In this document: piece after piece, positions 1 to 8,871 of the stretch
Layout of the letters: every line of letters begins with the position of its first letter
How positions within the stretch are numbered: the first letter of the stretch is position 1
Origin: Azospirillum griseum
GTDB taxonomy: Bacteria; Pseudomonadota; Alphaproteobacteria; Azospirillales; Azospirillaceae
Direction: 5' to 3'
NCBI RefSeq assembly: GCF_003966125.1
Contig: NZ_RXMA01000006.1
Coordinates: 46,403-110,402 of the forward strand
Length of the DNA: 64,000 nucleotides
Notes under the pieces: generated by a model
What the model saw: only the letters and a program-made list of their open reading frames with translations
Databases searched by the model: none
What the model was told of the DNA's origin: nothing
Position numbers and translations under genes: made by a program

Positions 1-535
1 TGGACATCACCACAGAGGATTCCAGGGTCGCCATCGCGTCACCGTCCATCGGATCGGTGTGCAGGCGGATCACCGCGTTGGAATAGCGGTCGGCTTGCGC
101 GTGGGAAATGGATTGCGCCGCAACCAGCAGAACAGCGGTCTGTTTGCGCAGCTTGGACAGGCTGGCGAACTTCTCCACCTCCAACCGCACCACTTCGTCA
201 AAGGCCTTGCGGTAGACCGTCAGCTTTTCGAGCGCTTCACCCAGAATCACCGGGTTCACCGGGTGGGCGGGATCGTTCAACAGGGCTTCGGCGTCGGCCT
301 TCAGCGAGTCGGTCAGAAAGCGCACCCGGCGGCTGGCCGACGGATCGATGTCGATCAGATAGCGCGCCTCCTCCAACCGGGCGAGGTTGAGCTTGCTGTC
401 CAGCGTGGCGGTGCGGCTGGCCACGTCCACCCGTCCGGCGTAGGTGTCCAACCCGTTCCAGCCCACGGCGGCGACCGACACGGTCAACAGCAGGATGGCG
501 GAAAACCCCAGGGAGATGCGGGTGGCGATCGACAT
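1..535 (-). CDS. Methyl-accepting chemotaxis protein, N-terminal part (cut by window edge)
   Basis: Reading leftwards from an ATG at 533-535, the frame is open for 178 codons to the window edge. It begins MSIATRISLGFSAILLLTV, a transmembrane helix with a short basic N-terminus, and continues as a charged, helical, periplasmic-looking segment (four-helix-bundle type) with no stop. This is the usual start of a transmembrane chemoreceptor: TM1 then a sensing domain. The HAMP and signalling domains must lie outside the window, so the MCP call rests on the N-terminus and on the divergent chemotaxis cluster next door. The ligand is unknown. Confidence 0.7.
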   Translation of the reverse strand, partial: MSIATRISLGFSAILLLTVSVAAVGWNGLDTYAGRVDVASRTATLDSKLNLARLEEARYLIDIDPSASRRVRFLTDSLKADAEALLNDPAHPVNPVILGEALEKLTVYRKAFDEVVRLEVEKFASLSKLRKQTAVLLVAAQSISHAQADRYSNAVIRLHTDPMDGDAMATLESSVVMS

Positions 536-693
536 GCCGACGATGTTCCTGCGTGTTGGCCTTGGCGTGCTGCTTTGGTTTAACCTTGCGTCGGTTGGGG
601 TGCATCCGGCAAGTCATATGGCGGTTGCCATCGCATCCGTTTCCCTTGTTCGATCCGTTTGCTCGATCCGTTCGTGTGGTGGGGAGCCGATCC

Positions 694-1905
694 ATGTCCT
701 TTCCGGTCGATCTGCGTGCTGTTCCCAAGCTGTGCCTGATGGCGTCGCTGCCCGCCGCCAGCGCGTTGGTGCCGCTGGTCCTGCCGCTGGTCCTGCCGGG
801 GTTGGACACACGCACGCTGTGGTTGGCCACCGGTGGCGCTCTGGCCATCGCGCTGCTGATCGGGGCGGTGATCGTGCTTGATGTGGCCGATGCGGTGCGC
901 CGCTTGGAATCCTCGGCGGTGGCGCTGGCTGAGGGGCGATTCGAGGGGTGGCGGGCGGCTCCGGCGCGTGGCGATGAGATCGGACACAGCCAGGCGGCGT
1001 TGGATCGGCTGGCGAAGACTCAAGCCACGCTGCACGCGGAGTTGACGCGCCTGGTCGAAGGTGGGGAAAGCGATGCGGTGTGCGGTCCGGCCTTGCCCGG
1101 TGCTTATGGGGTGATGCTGACTTTGGTGGAGGGCGCGCGTCACTCCTTCCAGCGCATTGGCGAGCAGGCGACCCAGGTCGCCGTCGCCGCTGGCCAGGCG
1201 AGCACCGCTGTGGCGCAAGTGTCCGACGGGGCGGCGATTCAGACGGAGGACTTGGACCGGGTGGTGCGCGCGGTCGGTCAATCGGCCCGCGCCATCGCGT
1301 CCGTCACCGACAGCACGCGCGCGGCCTCCAACATGGTCAAGGACACCGCCGGGTTTGCTGACAAGGGCAAGGTCGAAATGGAACGGCTGGTCCGGGTGTC
1401 GCAAACGGTGGCGGACAACAGCCGCCGGATCGGGCGCATCACCGAAGCGATCACCCAGATCGCTGTGAAAACCAACATCCTCTCCGTGAACGCCTCCATT
1501 GAGGCGGCCCGTGCCGGGGAACAGGGCAAGGGCTTTGAGGTGGTGGCCGAGGAGGTCGGCAAGCTGGCCGACAACGCGGTCGAAAGCGCTCGCCAGATCG
1601 CCGACATCGTCGAGGCCGCCGCTGCCATGGCCGAGGAAGGCATGGCCGCCACCGCCGAGGTGGTGGCGATGATGGACGGCATCGCCGAGCGGGTGACGCA
1701 GTTGGACCGTATGGTGCAATCGGTTGCCGGGGCGATGGCCCAGCAGCAGGACAGCATCGTCGAGATCGAATCGAACGTCGGCAACATCCGCAACGTTGCC
1801 TTTAAGAACGCCGCCGCGTCGGAGGAAATCACCACCACCATGGTCCAACTGTCGCGCCTGGCCGACGACACCCGCCGATTGGCCGATCGGTTCAAGGCGC
1901 AGTGA
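694..1905 (+). CDS. Methyl-accepting chemotaxis protein without a periplasmic sensing domain
   Basis: A 403-residue chemoreceptor. Two hydrophobic helices (about 14-35 and 42-62) are separated by only a few residues, so there is practically no periplasmic domain. A HAMP-like linker (63-115) follows, then an MCP signalling domain with the conserved hairpin tip ([20 protein letters not shown] and VVAEEVGKLA). It heads a run with cheR, a triple CheW protein, cheB, a receiver gene and cheA, and is probably the dedicated receptor of that pathway. There is no C-terminal CheR-tethering pentapeptide. The ATG at 694 was chosen because GGGGAG lies eight bases upstream; the frame is open further up to 553. 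It may sense a membrane or cytoplasmic cue, or couple to a partner protein. Confidence 0.85.
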   Translation: MSFPVDLRAVPKLCLMASLPAASALVPLVLPLVLPGLDTRTLWLATGGALAIALLIGAVIVLDVADAVRRLESSAVALAEGRFEGWRAAPARGDEIGHSQAALDRLAKTQATLHAELTRLVEGGESDAVCGPALPGAYGVMLTLVEGARHSFQRIGEQATQVAVAAGQASTAVAQVSDGAAIQTEDLDRVVRAVGQSARAIASVTDSTRAASNMVKDTAGFADKGKVEMERLVRVSQTVADNSRRIGRITEAITQIAVKTNILSVNASIEAARAGEQGKGFEVVAEEVGKLADNAVESARQIADIVEAAAAMAEEGMAATAEVVAMMDGIAERVTQLDRMVQSVAGAMAQQQDSIVEIESNVGNIRNVAFKNAAASEEITTTMVQLSRLADDTRRLADRFKAQ

Positions 1906-1918
1906 CGGGGTGCCGCCG

Positions 1919-2821
1919 GTGAGCGTGTCCCCTGAAACCCTGGAGGCGCTGGCCCGCCGCCTGTTGGACGATGTGCGGCGCAAGGCCGGGATTAGCCACG
2001 ACCGCCCGCTGGAACGCAAACTCACCCGTATCCTGTCCGCCATGCCGTTGGCGGTGCTGGAACTGTGGGTGGCGCAAATCGAGGCTGCCGATCCTGACAG
2101 CCCGGATTGGCTCAGTCTGATTGAAAATCTGACCATTCACGAAACCTATTTCTTCCGCGATCCACAGCATCACGAGCATGTCCGTCACCGGGTCCTGCCC
2201 GCCCTGATCGACGCCCGGCGTTCGGAACGGCGGTTGCGCCTGTGGAGCGCCGGTTGCGCGAGCGGTGAGGAAGCCTATGGGCTGGCCATCCTGGCCCTGG
2301 AGGCGTTGGCCGATGCCGGGGAAGCCCGACGCGGGACGGACGGCGTTGCCACCGCTTGGGAGGTGGCGGTCGTGGGCACCGACATCAGCCGTATCGCTGT
2401 GCGGCAGGCACGCCACGGCTGCTATGGCGAAGAAGGCATGGGGTCGTTTCGCGATTTGCCCGCCGCCTACGCCTCGTGGTTTGTGCCGTTGGTCGGGGAG
2501 GCCGCTCCCTGCCGCCGGGTGCGGGAGGATGCCCGGCGTCTGGTCCGTTTTGAACGGCACAATCTGATGGGGAATGCAGCGCCGGATGGCCGATCCGCCG
2601 ACGACGCCTTTGACCTCGTGTCCTGTCGCAACGTCATGATCTATTTCGACGACGACAGCCGCGAGCGGGCGATGCGGCTCTTGATCGGGGCGGTTGCGGT
2701 CGATGGCTGGCTGGTTTTGGGTGCGACCGACCGCTTGCCCGATGGCGCTCCGTTCGAGCGTGTTCACGGCGACCGTGCCGTTGCCTACCGCCGCCGCTCT
2801 GACAAGGCGGGGGTGCCATGA
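1919..2821 (+). CDS. cheR: Chemotaxis protein methyltransferase CheR
   Basis: Uses S-adenosylmethionine to methylate receptor glutamates for adaptation. The helical N-domain (about 1-75, with ISHDRPLERKLTRIL and the ETYFFRD motif) is followed by a Rossmann-type SAM-binding domain with the signature LWSAGCASGEEAYGLA and the late motif VSCRNVMIYFD. Length is about 300 residues, normal for CheR. The start is uncertain: in-frame GTG codons lie at 1910, 1919 and 1925 just after the receptor stop, and 1919 was taken. The stop overlaps the next start as ATGA (2818-2821), so translation is probably coupled. Confidence 0.93.
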   Translation: MSVSPETLEALARRLLDDVRRKAGISHDRPLERKLTRILSAMPLAVLELWVAQIEAADPDSPDWLSLIENLTIHETYFFRDPQHHEHVRHRVLPALIDARRSERRLRLWSAGCASGEEAYGLAILALEALADAGEARRGTDGVATAWEVAVVGTDISRIAVRQARHGCYGEEGMGSFRDLPAAYASWFVPLVGEAAPCRRVREDARRLVRFERHNLMGNAAPDGRSADDAFDLVSCRNVMIYFDDDSRERAMRLLIGAVAVDGWLVLGATDRLPDGAPFERVHGDRAVAYRRRSDKAGVP

Positions 2822-4308
2822 CGGGCGGCTTCCTGACCTTTGACATTGCCGGCACCCCCTTTGCCCTCGACAACGCCGAGGTGATCGAGGTGGCGGAATC
2901 GACCCGCGTCACCCGCTTGCCCTTCAGCCCGCCGCACGTCGATGGGGTGGCGAACGTCGCCGGTCGGATACTGCCGGTGCTGGACGTCACCGGTTGCCCG
3001 TCGCTGGGGTTGGCCTGGGGCGGGGGGCGCAAGGGCGGGCTGTTGATCGTGGTGCGCGCGGTCAACGGGCTGGTGGCGCTGCGCGCCGGGCGGATCGGCG
3101 GATCGCTGCCCGTGGACAGGGTGACGCTGGAGCCGCCCGCCGTTGAGGACGCGGGCGCGCCGGTCGTCGGGCGGTTGCGTCATGGCGACCGCGCCCTGCG
3201 TTTGCTGGCGTTGGAGCGGCTGGAACTGGGCCGGGGGGCGGCTCAGGTCGCCGCTGCCGGAGAGGGGAAGGCGTTGACCGGCTTCGCCGCCGACCCGCCG
3301 GACCCATCGCGGGAACGCGACACGCTGCGGTTGTTGATCGTCGAGGCGGGTGGGCGTGTTCACGCGCTGGACATGGCTGACATTGTCCTGGTCTTTCCAG
3401 TGACGGAAGTGCGGTCGCTGCCCAACGCCCCGGCGCTGGTGCGTGGGATGGGGCGGGTGCAACGGCGTCCGGTGCTGTTGACCGATCCGCTCAGCGGATG
3501 CCCGCTGCACCGAACGGCGCACGGCGTGGCTCCGGACGTTGGTGGTTACGCGGTGGTGCACGTCACCCCGCGCGGCCCGGTGGGCGTTCGGGTGGACGCG
3601 GTGCGCGGTGTGGCGCGTGTGCCGTTGGATCGGGTGAAAACCGGGGAAGCCGATGCGCCGAACGAAATCGTGGATTACGATGGGGCTTGGCTGGACGTGA
3701 GAAGCGGCATGCGCATGTTGGGCGAGCATCTGGACGAGATCGGCCCCCTGATTCCCGATGGCGGTGATATGGCCGACAGCCGCTTGCCGCGCCGCCTTTA
3801 TCGGCGTTTCCTGACCTTTCTGGTGGAGGAGCGGCTCTACGCGATGGAGTTCGAGCGGGTGCGCCGGGTGGTGGAGGTGTCGGGGCGGCTGCGCCTGCCG
3901 CAGGGTGGCCGCAGCTTTGACGGGTTGACCGACGTCGATGGCTCGATCCTGCCCGTTCTCGACCTGCGCCGGTTGCTGGCGCGCGGCCCGGTGGGGCAGA
4001 CGTCCGCCGAATCCGGCGTTGCCATCCTGATTGAGATTCAAGGGGGAACGGTGGCGGTGATCGCCGATTCGATCCAGCGCATCCGCAAGATCCCCAGCGA
4101 CGACGTGGATCCGATGTCCGACCGTCTCACCGCCGCCGTCATCCGATTGGACAGCGCGCTCATCCCTGTGTTGCGCCCGGAAGGTCTGATGGCCGACGCC
4201 AAAGCGGCCGAAACAGCCGGATCGGTCGCGCTTCCCCCCGTCAGCACGGTGTCCGTCAACGCTTCCTCTGTGATCGACGCTTCCACAACCAACGCGAGGC
4301 CAGGCTGA
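2818..4308 (+). CDS. CheW-type coupling protein with three tandem CheW domains
   Basis: A 496-residue scaffold protein. Three CheW-like SH3-type units can be read: about 3-150 (FLTFDIAGTPFALDNAEVIEV, then GVANVAGRILPVLDV), about 168-315 (LRLLIVEAGGRVHALDMADI) and about 325-470 (RRFLTFLVEERLYAMEFERV, then GLTDVDGSILPVLDLRRLL). Ordinary CheW is one domain of about 160 residues that joins receptors to CheA. Units 1 and 3 keep the GxILPVLD strand; unit 2 is more divergent (RRPVLLTDPL). It is coupled to cheR upstream (ATGA) and to cheB downstream (TGATG), so it is made with the adaptation enzymes. Multi-CheW proteins may change array geometry; that is inference. Confidence 0.85.
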   Translation: MTGGFLTFDIAGTPFALDNAEVIEVAESTRVTRLPFSPPHVDGVANVAGRILPVLDVTGCPSLGLAWGGGRKGGLLIVVRAVNGLVALRAGRIGGSLPVDRVTLEPPAVEDAGAPVVGRLRHGDRALRLLALERLELGRGAAQVAAAGEGKALTGFAADPPDPSRERDTLRLLIVEAGGRVHALDMADIVLVFPVTEVRSLPNAPALVRGMGRVQRRPVLLTDPLSGCPLHRTAHGVAPDVGGYAVVHVTPRGPVGVRVDAVRGVARVPLDRVKTGEADAPNEIVDYDGAWLDVRSGMRMLGEHLDEIGPLIPDGGDMADSRLPRRLYRRFLTFLVEERLYAMEFERVRRVVEVSGRLRLPQGGRSFDGLTDVDGSILPVLDLRRLLARGPVGQTSAESGVAILIEIQGGTVAVIADSIQRIRKIPSDDVDPMSDRLTAAVIRLDSALIPVLRPEGLMADAKAAETAGSVALPPVSTVSVNASSVIDASTTNARPG

Positions 4309-5429
4309 TGGACGCGCCGCGCATCCGCTTGCTGGTGGTGGACGACAGCAACTTCGTTCGCGTCGCCCTGCGCAAAATGCTGGAGACCGCCGCCGACATC
4401 GACATCGTCGGCGAGGCGCGCAACGGGGCGGAGGCGCTGCGCCTGTCGCGGCGGTTGAAGCCGCATGTTGTCGCCATGGACCTGAACATGCCGATCATGG
4501 ACGGGATCGAGGCGGTTCAGGCCATCGCGCAGGAGAAGGGGCCGCCCTGCATCATGGTGTCCAACGAAACCTCCGACGGGGCCAACGCGACCATCCGCGC
4601 CCTGGAATCCGGGGCGGTGGATTTCGTCTGCAAGAACACCTCCTTCATCGCCTTTGACACCGTGTCGATCGAACGGCAACTGACGGACAAGGTGCGCCAT
4701 TGGGGGCGTTGGCGGATGACCGCGTTGGGCGAGGGGCGGGTGAAGCCCGCGCCCGTCGTGGAGGCGGTGACGGCCCGTCCGTCGCTTTCCCCGCGCACCG
4801 TCCAGCCGGTTTCGGAGCGGACAGGGCGAGGGCATGCCGGGCAAGGGCACAACCGGCCCGATCTGGTGGTGGTCGGTGTGTCCACCGGCGGGCCGGTGGC
4901 GCTGGTCGAACTGCTGGGGGGCTTGGGGCCGTTGCCTTGCCCGCTGGTGGTGGCCCAGCACATGCCCGCCAGCTTCACCGCCGGGTTCGCCGCCTCGCTC
5001 GCCCGCACCCTCAAACGCCCGGTGGTGGAGGGGGAGGAGGGCGCGCCGCTGGAACCGGGAACCGTCGTCATCCTGCGCGGCGGAACCGATTGGGCGGTGA
5101 AGCGGTCGGCGGCCGGGCGTTTCCTGTTGCAGCGGGTGGCCGACAGCGGCGAACCGCACCACCCCTCCGCCAACCGTCTGTTCCGTTCCGCCGGGCTGGA
5201 GGCGTCAGCCCCGGTCGGCGTCATCCTGACCGGGATGGGCGACGACGGATCGGCGGGCGCGGCGGAACTGGCGGCCCGGCGTCATCCGGTGCTGGTCCAG
5301 GATCCCGCCACCTGTGCGGTGGACGGCATGCCCAATTCGGCCATCCGCGCCGGGGTGGCCACCGATGTTCTTCCGGTCGCCGCGCTGGCGGCCAAACTCA
5401 ACGCTCTCTTCACTCTTACGCAAGCATAG
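4308..5429 (+). CDS. cheB: Protein-glutamate methylesterase/deamidase CheB
   Basis: Removes methyl groups from receptor glutamates and is activated by phosphorylation. The receiver domain (1-125) has the acidic pair DD at 12-13 and the phospho-acceptor Asp58 (VVAMDLNMP). A linker of about 60 residues follows, then the esterase domain (185-370) with the catalytic set Ser192 (GVSTGGPVA), His218 (AQHMPASFT) and Asp313 (TGMGDDGSAG). Length 373 is typical. The ATG overlaps the stop of the triple-CheW gene by one base. The segment after the receiver (FVCKNTSFIAFDTVSIERQ) differs from the usual CheB linker, while the next gene carries a more CheB-like one. Confidence 0.95.
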   Translation: MDAPRIRLLVVDDSNFVRVALRKMLETAADIDIVGEARNGAEALRLSRRLKPHVVAMDLNMPIMDGIEAVQAIAQEKGPPCIMVSNETSDGANATIRALESGAVDFVCKNTSFIAFDTVSIERQLTDKVRHWGRWRMTALGEGRVKPAPVVEAVTARPSLSPRTVQPVSERTGRGHAGQGHNRPDLVVVGVSTGGPVALVELLGGLGPLPCPLVVAQHMPASFTAGFAASLARTLKRPVVEGEEGAPLEPGTVVILRGGTDWAVKRSAAGRFLLQRVADSGEPHHPSANRLFRSAGLEASAPVGVILTGMGDDGSAGAAELAARRHPVLVQDPATCAVDGMPNSAIRAGVATDVLPVAALAAKLNALFTLTQA

Positions 5430-5441
5430 GAAACCCGGTTT

Positions 5442-5858
5442 ATGGCGAAGCCTACGATCCTGCTGGTCGATGATTCGGTGCTGATGCGCACCATCATTGG
5501 CGACATCGTGCGCTCCGACGAGGATCTCGATCTGGTCGGCGCGGCGGAAAACGGCAAGGTGGCGTTGGAGATGGTCAAGACGCTGAAGCCCGACATCGTG
5601 CTGCTCGACATCGAGATGCCGGAAATGTCGGGGCTGGAGGTGATGGAGCATCTGTCCCTGACGTCGCGCGCCAAGGTGATCATCATTTCCTCGGTCGCGC
5701 AGGTCGGTTCGCCCGAAGCGAACGAGGCCCGCGCGCTGGGGGCGGTGGAGATCATCGCCAAGCCATCCGGCACGATGAGCCTCGATCTGGCCCACAAGAA
5801 GGGGCACGACATCGTCGTCGCCATCCGCCGGGCCGCCGGTCTGCCCCTGCGGTCCTGA
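5442..5858 (+). CDS. Single-domain response regulator, CheB-receiver-like
   Basis: A 138-residue receiver with no output domain. It shows the acidic residues of VDDS (10-12), phospho-acceptor Asp56 (VLLDIEMPEMSG) and the conserved Lys in IIAKPSG. The region after the receiver (AKPSGTMSLDLAHKKGHDIVVAIRRAAG) resembles the start of the CheB linker rather than a CheY C-terminus, so it may be a truncated CheB paralogue that now works as a CheY. It lies 12 bases after cheB and 19 before cheA, so it is probably phosphorylated by that CheA. The output target (motor or other machinery) cannot be told from sequence. Confidence 0.88.
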   Translation: MAKPTILLVDDSVLMRTIIGDIVRSDEDLDLVGAAENGKVALEMVKTLKPDIVLLDIEMPEMSGLEVMEHLSLTSRAKVIIISSVAQVGSPEANEARALGAVEIIAKPSGTMSLDLAHKKGHDIVVAIRRAAGLPLRS

Positions 5859-5877
5859 CGGAACGGGCGCGCGGGGC

Positions 5878-8871
5878 ATGAGCGAGCTGATCGAAACCCT
5901 GTGGCGGCAGTTCGGCGTCGAGGCGGGCGAGCATTTCGACGCCATCGAACGGCTGCTGTCCGACCCCTCCGGCGAGGCGGGCGGGGCGGAGCGCGTGGCC
6001 GCGCTGTTCCGTTCCTTCCATTCGCTGAAGGGCGCGGCGCGGGCGATGGATCTGTTCGCGATGGAGGCGGTGGCCCACCGCGCCGAAACCATTCTGGGCC
6101 GTGTGCGTGGCGGGACTCTGACGCTGGCCGGGCCGGTCGCCGACGGTCTGCTGGAGGCGCTGGACGCCCTGCGCGGGCTGGCCGAACTGGCGGAGCGGGA
6201 GCGCAAGGACGGCAAGGCCGACGCCGATCTGTTGGCGCGGCTCGACGCGCTGGGCGGTGGTCCCGACGGCGCGGCGGCCAAGCCCGTCCCCGCCCAACCG
6301 GCTCCGCCCCCGGCCAAGCTGCACGACAACGACAAGCTGCTGGTGCGTTTCGTCGGCCTGCTGCACGACGGCATGGCGACGCTGACCCGCGCGCTCGACC
6401 TGTCGGTGCTGGACGAGGAGGGGTTCCGCAGCGTTGACGACACCGCCGAGCGGCTGGAAATCGCCTGCGAACGGCTGAATTTCCTCCCCTTCGCCGACGT
6501 GTTCCGCCGGTTCCGCGCCGGGATGTCCGACCGCGATCCCGACGCCATCCTGCGGGAGTTGCAGGCCCTGACGCTGGCCAGCGCCCGTGTTGGCCGTCTG
6601 TCGGGGCGCGACGCCGGGTCGGCGATCCTCGCCACCCTGCTGGCCGATCACAACGCCCAGGCCCTGGCGCGCGGGACCAATCGTTGCCTGGAGTTGATGG
6701 CCGATCCGGCCCAGGTCCACGGCGAATCCGCCGGGGAGGAGCTGGCCGGGCAGCTCGACCGATTGGCCGCCACGCTCGACATCCTGTCCCTGCCGCGCGC
6801 AGCGGCCCTGATGCGGGTGGTGGGCGATGTGGTGCGGCGGGCGGCCCCGTTGACGCACGCCGATTGGCCGGGACTGCTGGCCGACAGCCGGGCGATGGTG
6901 GCGCGCCTGTCCCATCAGGCCACGCTTGACCCGCCGGAGGATTTGGACTCCGACGCCTGCGCCGCGCTGGAAGACCGTTTGCGCCGCTTCGTTGACGCCG
7001 CGTCCGCCGCCGCCGAGTCCCGCCGCCCCTTCACGGCGGAGGAGTTGACCGCCTTCGGCCTGGATTCCGGCCTGCTGCGCTTCCTGTCGCCGGACAGCGC
7101 GGCGGATCTGCGCGCGGCGGTCGCCGATCCCACCCTGTCGCTGTACGAGGTCACGGCCTTCCTGGAGAGTTCGGCCGAGGTGGCCTCCGGCTTCGTCGCC
7201 TGGCTGGGCAGCGCGGTGCGGGCGATCACCAACTGGCCGGAATTCATCGACGGCAAGACCTGGCTGCGCGTGCTGGTCGCCGCCCCGCCGGATGTGGCGA
7301 CGTTGCAGGCGGGTTTGCGGGCGATCAACCCCGCTGGCGACCTTCTGCACCTTCGCCGTTGCGCCCCCGATCTGGAGGATCACGCCGAGGAGACCCCACC
7401 GGAGCGGGAGGAGCCTGCGACCGACGCGCTCCCCGCCACCCTGACACCCGCACCGCCCGCCCCAGCCGCCCCGATGGTGCCGCCATCGTCGTCCATTGCG
7501 GCTCCGGCCTCTCCAACCCCGGTGGTTCAGCCCCCCGCCGCTCCATCCGCCGCCCGCGCGCCCGCGCCGACCAGCGGCGGCGTCCTGCGCGTGCCGGGGG
7601 AGGTGGTGGACCGCTTCATGTCGCGCATCGACGGCATGGTGCTGCTGTCGGGTGAGTTGAACGCCACCGCCAACGATCTGCGGCTGGAGCAGGCGCTCGC
7701 CGCGCTGACCGACCGGCTGGGCGCGGGCGATCCCGCCTTGCGCGCCGTGCAGGAGGCGGTGGAGCATCATCGCCGCGCCCTGCTGGATCTCGACGCCCAG
7801 TTGAGCCGCTCGGTCGACCGGCTGCGCGAATCCGCGCTCGACCTGCGCGTCGTGCCCATCGACACGCTGTTTTCCCAGTTTCCCCGTGTGGTGCGCGAGC
7901 TGGCGCGTGTGCAGGGCAAAACGGTCCGCTTCCTGGTCGATGGCGGCGACGTCCGCATCGACAAGAGCATGGTCGAAACGCTCTATGACCCGTTGATGCA
8001 CATGGTGCGCAACGCCATCGACCACGGCGTCGAATCGCCCGCCGACCGCGAGGCCGCCGGAAAACCGGGGCAAGCCACCCTCAGCCTGCGCGCGGTTCAG
8101 CGCAACAGCCGGGTGGTGGTGGAGATCGCCGACGATGGCCGGGGGATCGCGACGGAGGCGGTGCGCGCCAAGGCGGTGCGCAGCGGCCTGATCGGGGAGG
8201 AGGACAGCCACCGCCTGCCGCCGGACGCGCTACATGATTTCATCTTCGCCTCGGGCTTCTCGACGGCGGAGGCCGTGACCGAAACCTCCGGGCGCGGGGT
8301 GGGCATGGATGTGGTGCGCAACGCCATCACCCGCCTGGGCGGCAGCATCGCCATTCGCACGCGCGAGGGGGTTGGCACCGCCTTTGCCATCGATCTGCCG
8401 CTGTCGGCGGCGATTGTCCGCACCCTGCTGGTGCAGATCGGCGATCAGGTGCTGGCGATCCCCGACCGCTGCGTGGAGGAGGTGTGCGGCTTCACCGCCG
8501 ACGCCTTCCGTGTCGTCTCCGGGCGCTGGACCGTGTTGCGCCGCAACCGCATCCTGCCGGTGGTCCGTCTGGCCGACGCGCTGGGCTTTCCCGCCGATGG
8601 GCCGTGGCCGCCGCAGGGGGAGGGGCAGCGCCTGATCGTCGTGCTGCGCCAGGGCGACCGCCGCATCGGGCTGGAGATCGACACGCTGCTGCGGCGCGGC
8701 GATCTGTTCGTGCGCGAAAGCCATCCCGGTTTGGCCGATGTACCGGGGGTGGGGGGCGTGTCGCTGCTGAACGACGGGCGGATCGTCATCATTCTGGACG
8801 GCGATGAGCTGTACCGGTTGGCCGCTGCCGCGCAGCGCCAGAGCGCCGAAACCGTGGCCGCCCATCTCTGA
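5878..8871 (+). CDS. cheA: Chemotaxis histidine kinase CheA with an enlarged middle region
   Basis: A 997-residue CheA, larger than the usual 650-700. The Hpt (P1) domain at 1-120 carries phospho-accepting His48 (FRSFHSLKGAARAMD). Residues of about 140-470 match no domain I recognise; they are helical and leucine/alanine-rich. A Pro/Ala linker (475-560) follows, then the dimerisation domain (565-640), the ATPase domain (N box DPLMHMVRNAIDHGVES, G1 IADDGRGI, G2 SGRGVGMDVV) and the CheW-like regulatory domain (LVQIGDQVLAIPDRCVEEV) to the end. There is no fused receiver, so the partner is presumably the receiver gene just upstream. It is the last gene of the cluster. Confidence 0.93.
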   Translation: MSELIETLWRQFGVEAGEHFDAIERLLSDPSGEAGGAERVAALFRSFHSLKGAARAMDLFAMEAVAHRAETILGRVRGGTLTLAGPVADGLLEALDALRGLAELAERERKDGKADADLLARLDALGGGPDGAAAKPVPAQPAPPPAKLHDNDKLLVRFVGLLHDGMATLTRALDLSVLDEEGFRSVDDTAERLEIACERLNFLPFADVFRRFRAGMSDRDPDAILRELQALTLASARVGRLSGRDAGSAILATLLADHNAQALARGTNRCLELMADPAQVHGESAGEELAGQLDRLAATLDILSLPRAAALMRVVGDVVRRAAPLTHADWPGLLADSRAMVARLSHQATLDPPEDLDSDACAALEDRLRRFVDAASAAAESRRPFTAEELTAFGLDSGLLRFLSPDSAADLRAAVADPTLSLYEVTAFLESSAEVASGFVAWLGSAVRAITNWPEFIDGKTWLRVLVAAPPDVATLQAGLRAINPAGDLLHLRRCAPDLEDHAEETPPEREEPATDALPATLTPAPPAPAAPMVPPSSSIAAPASPTPVVQPPAAPSAARAPAPTSGGVLRVPGEVVDRFMSRIDGMVLLSGELNATANDLRLEQALAALTDRLGAGDPALRAVQEAVEHHRRALLDLDAQLSRSVDRLRESALDLRVVPIDTLFSQFPRVVRELARVQGKTVRFLVDGGDVRIDKSMVETLYDPLMHMVRNAIDHGVESPADREAAGKPGQATLSLRAVQRNSRVVVEIADDGRGIATEAVRAKAVRSGLIGEEDSHRLPPDALHDFIFASGFSTAEAVTETSGRGVGMDVVRNAITRLGGSIAIRTREGVGTAFAIDLPLSAAIVRTLLVQIGDQVLAIPDRCVEEVCGFTADAFRVVSGRWTVLRRNRILPVVRLADALGFPADGPWPPQGEGQRLIVVLRQGDRRIGLEIDTLLRRGDLFVRESHPGLADVPGVGGVSLLNDGRIVIILDGDELYRLAAAAQRQSAETVAAHL

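Noticed and set aside
580..2136. 518-codon minus-strand frame over the first receptor and cheR
   Set aside because: Antisense to two genes with strong motifs; no domain and no ribosome site.
5752..8211. 819-codon open frame on the minus strand
   Set aside because: Lies fully antisense to cheA; its Gly/Arg/His/Gln-rich composition is a codon-bias shadow.
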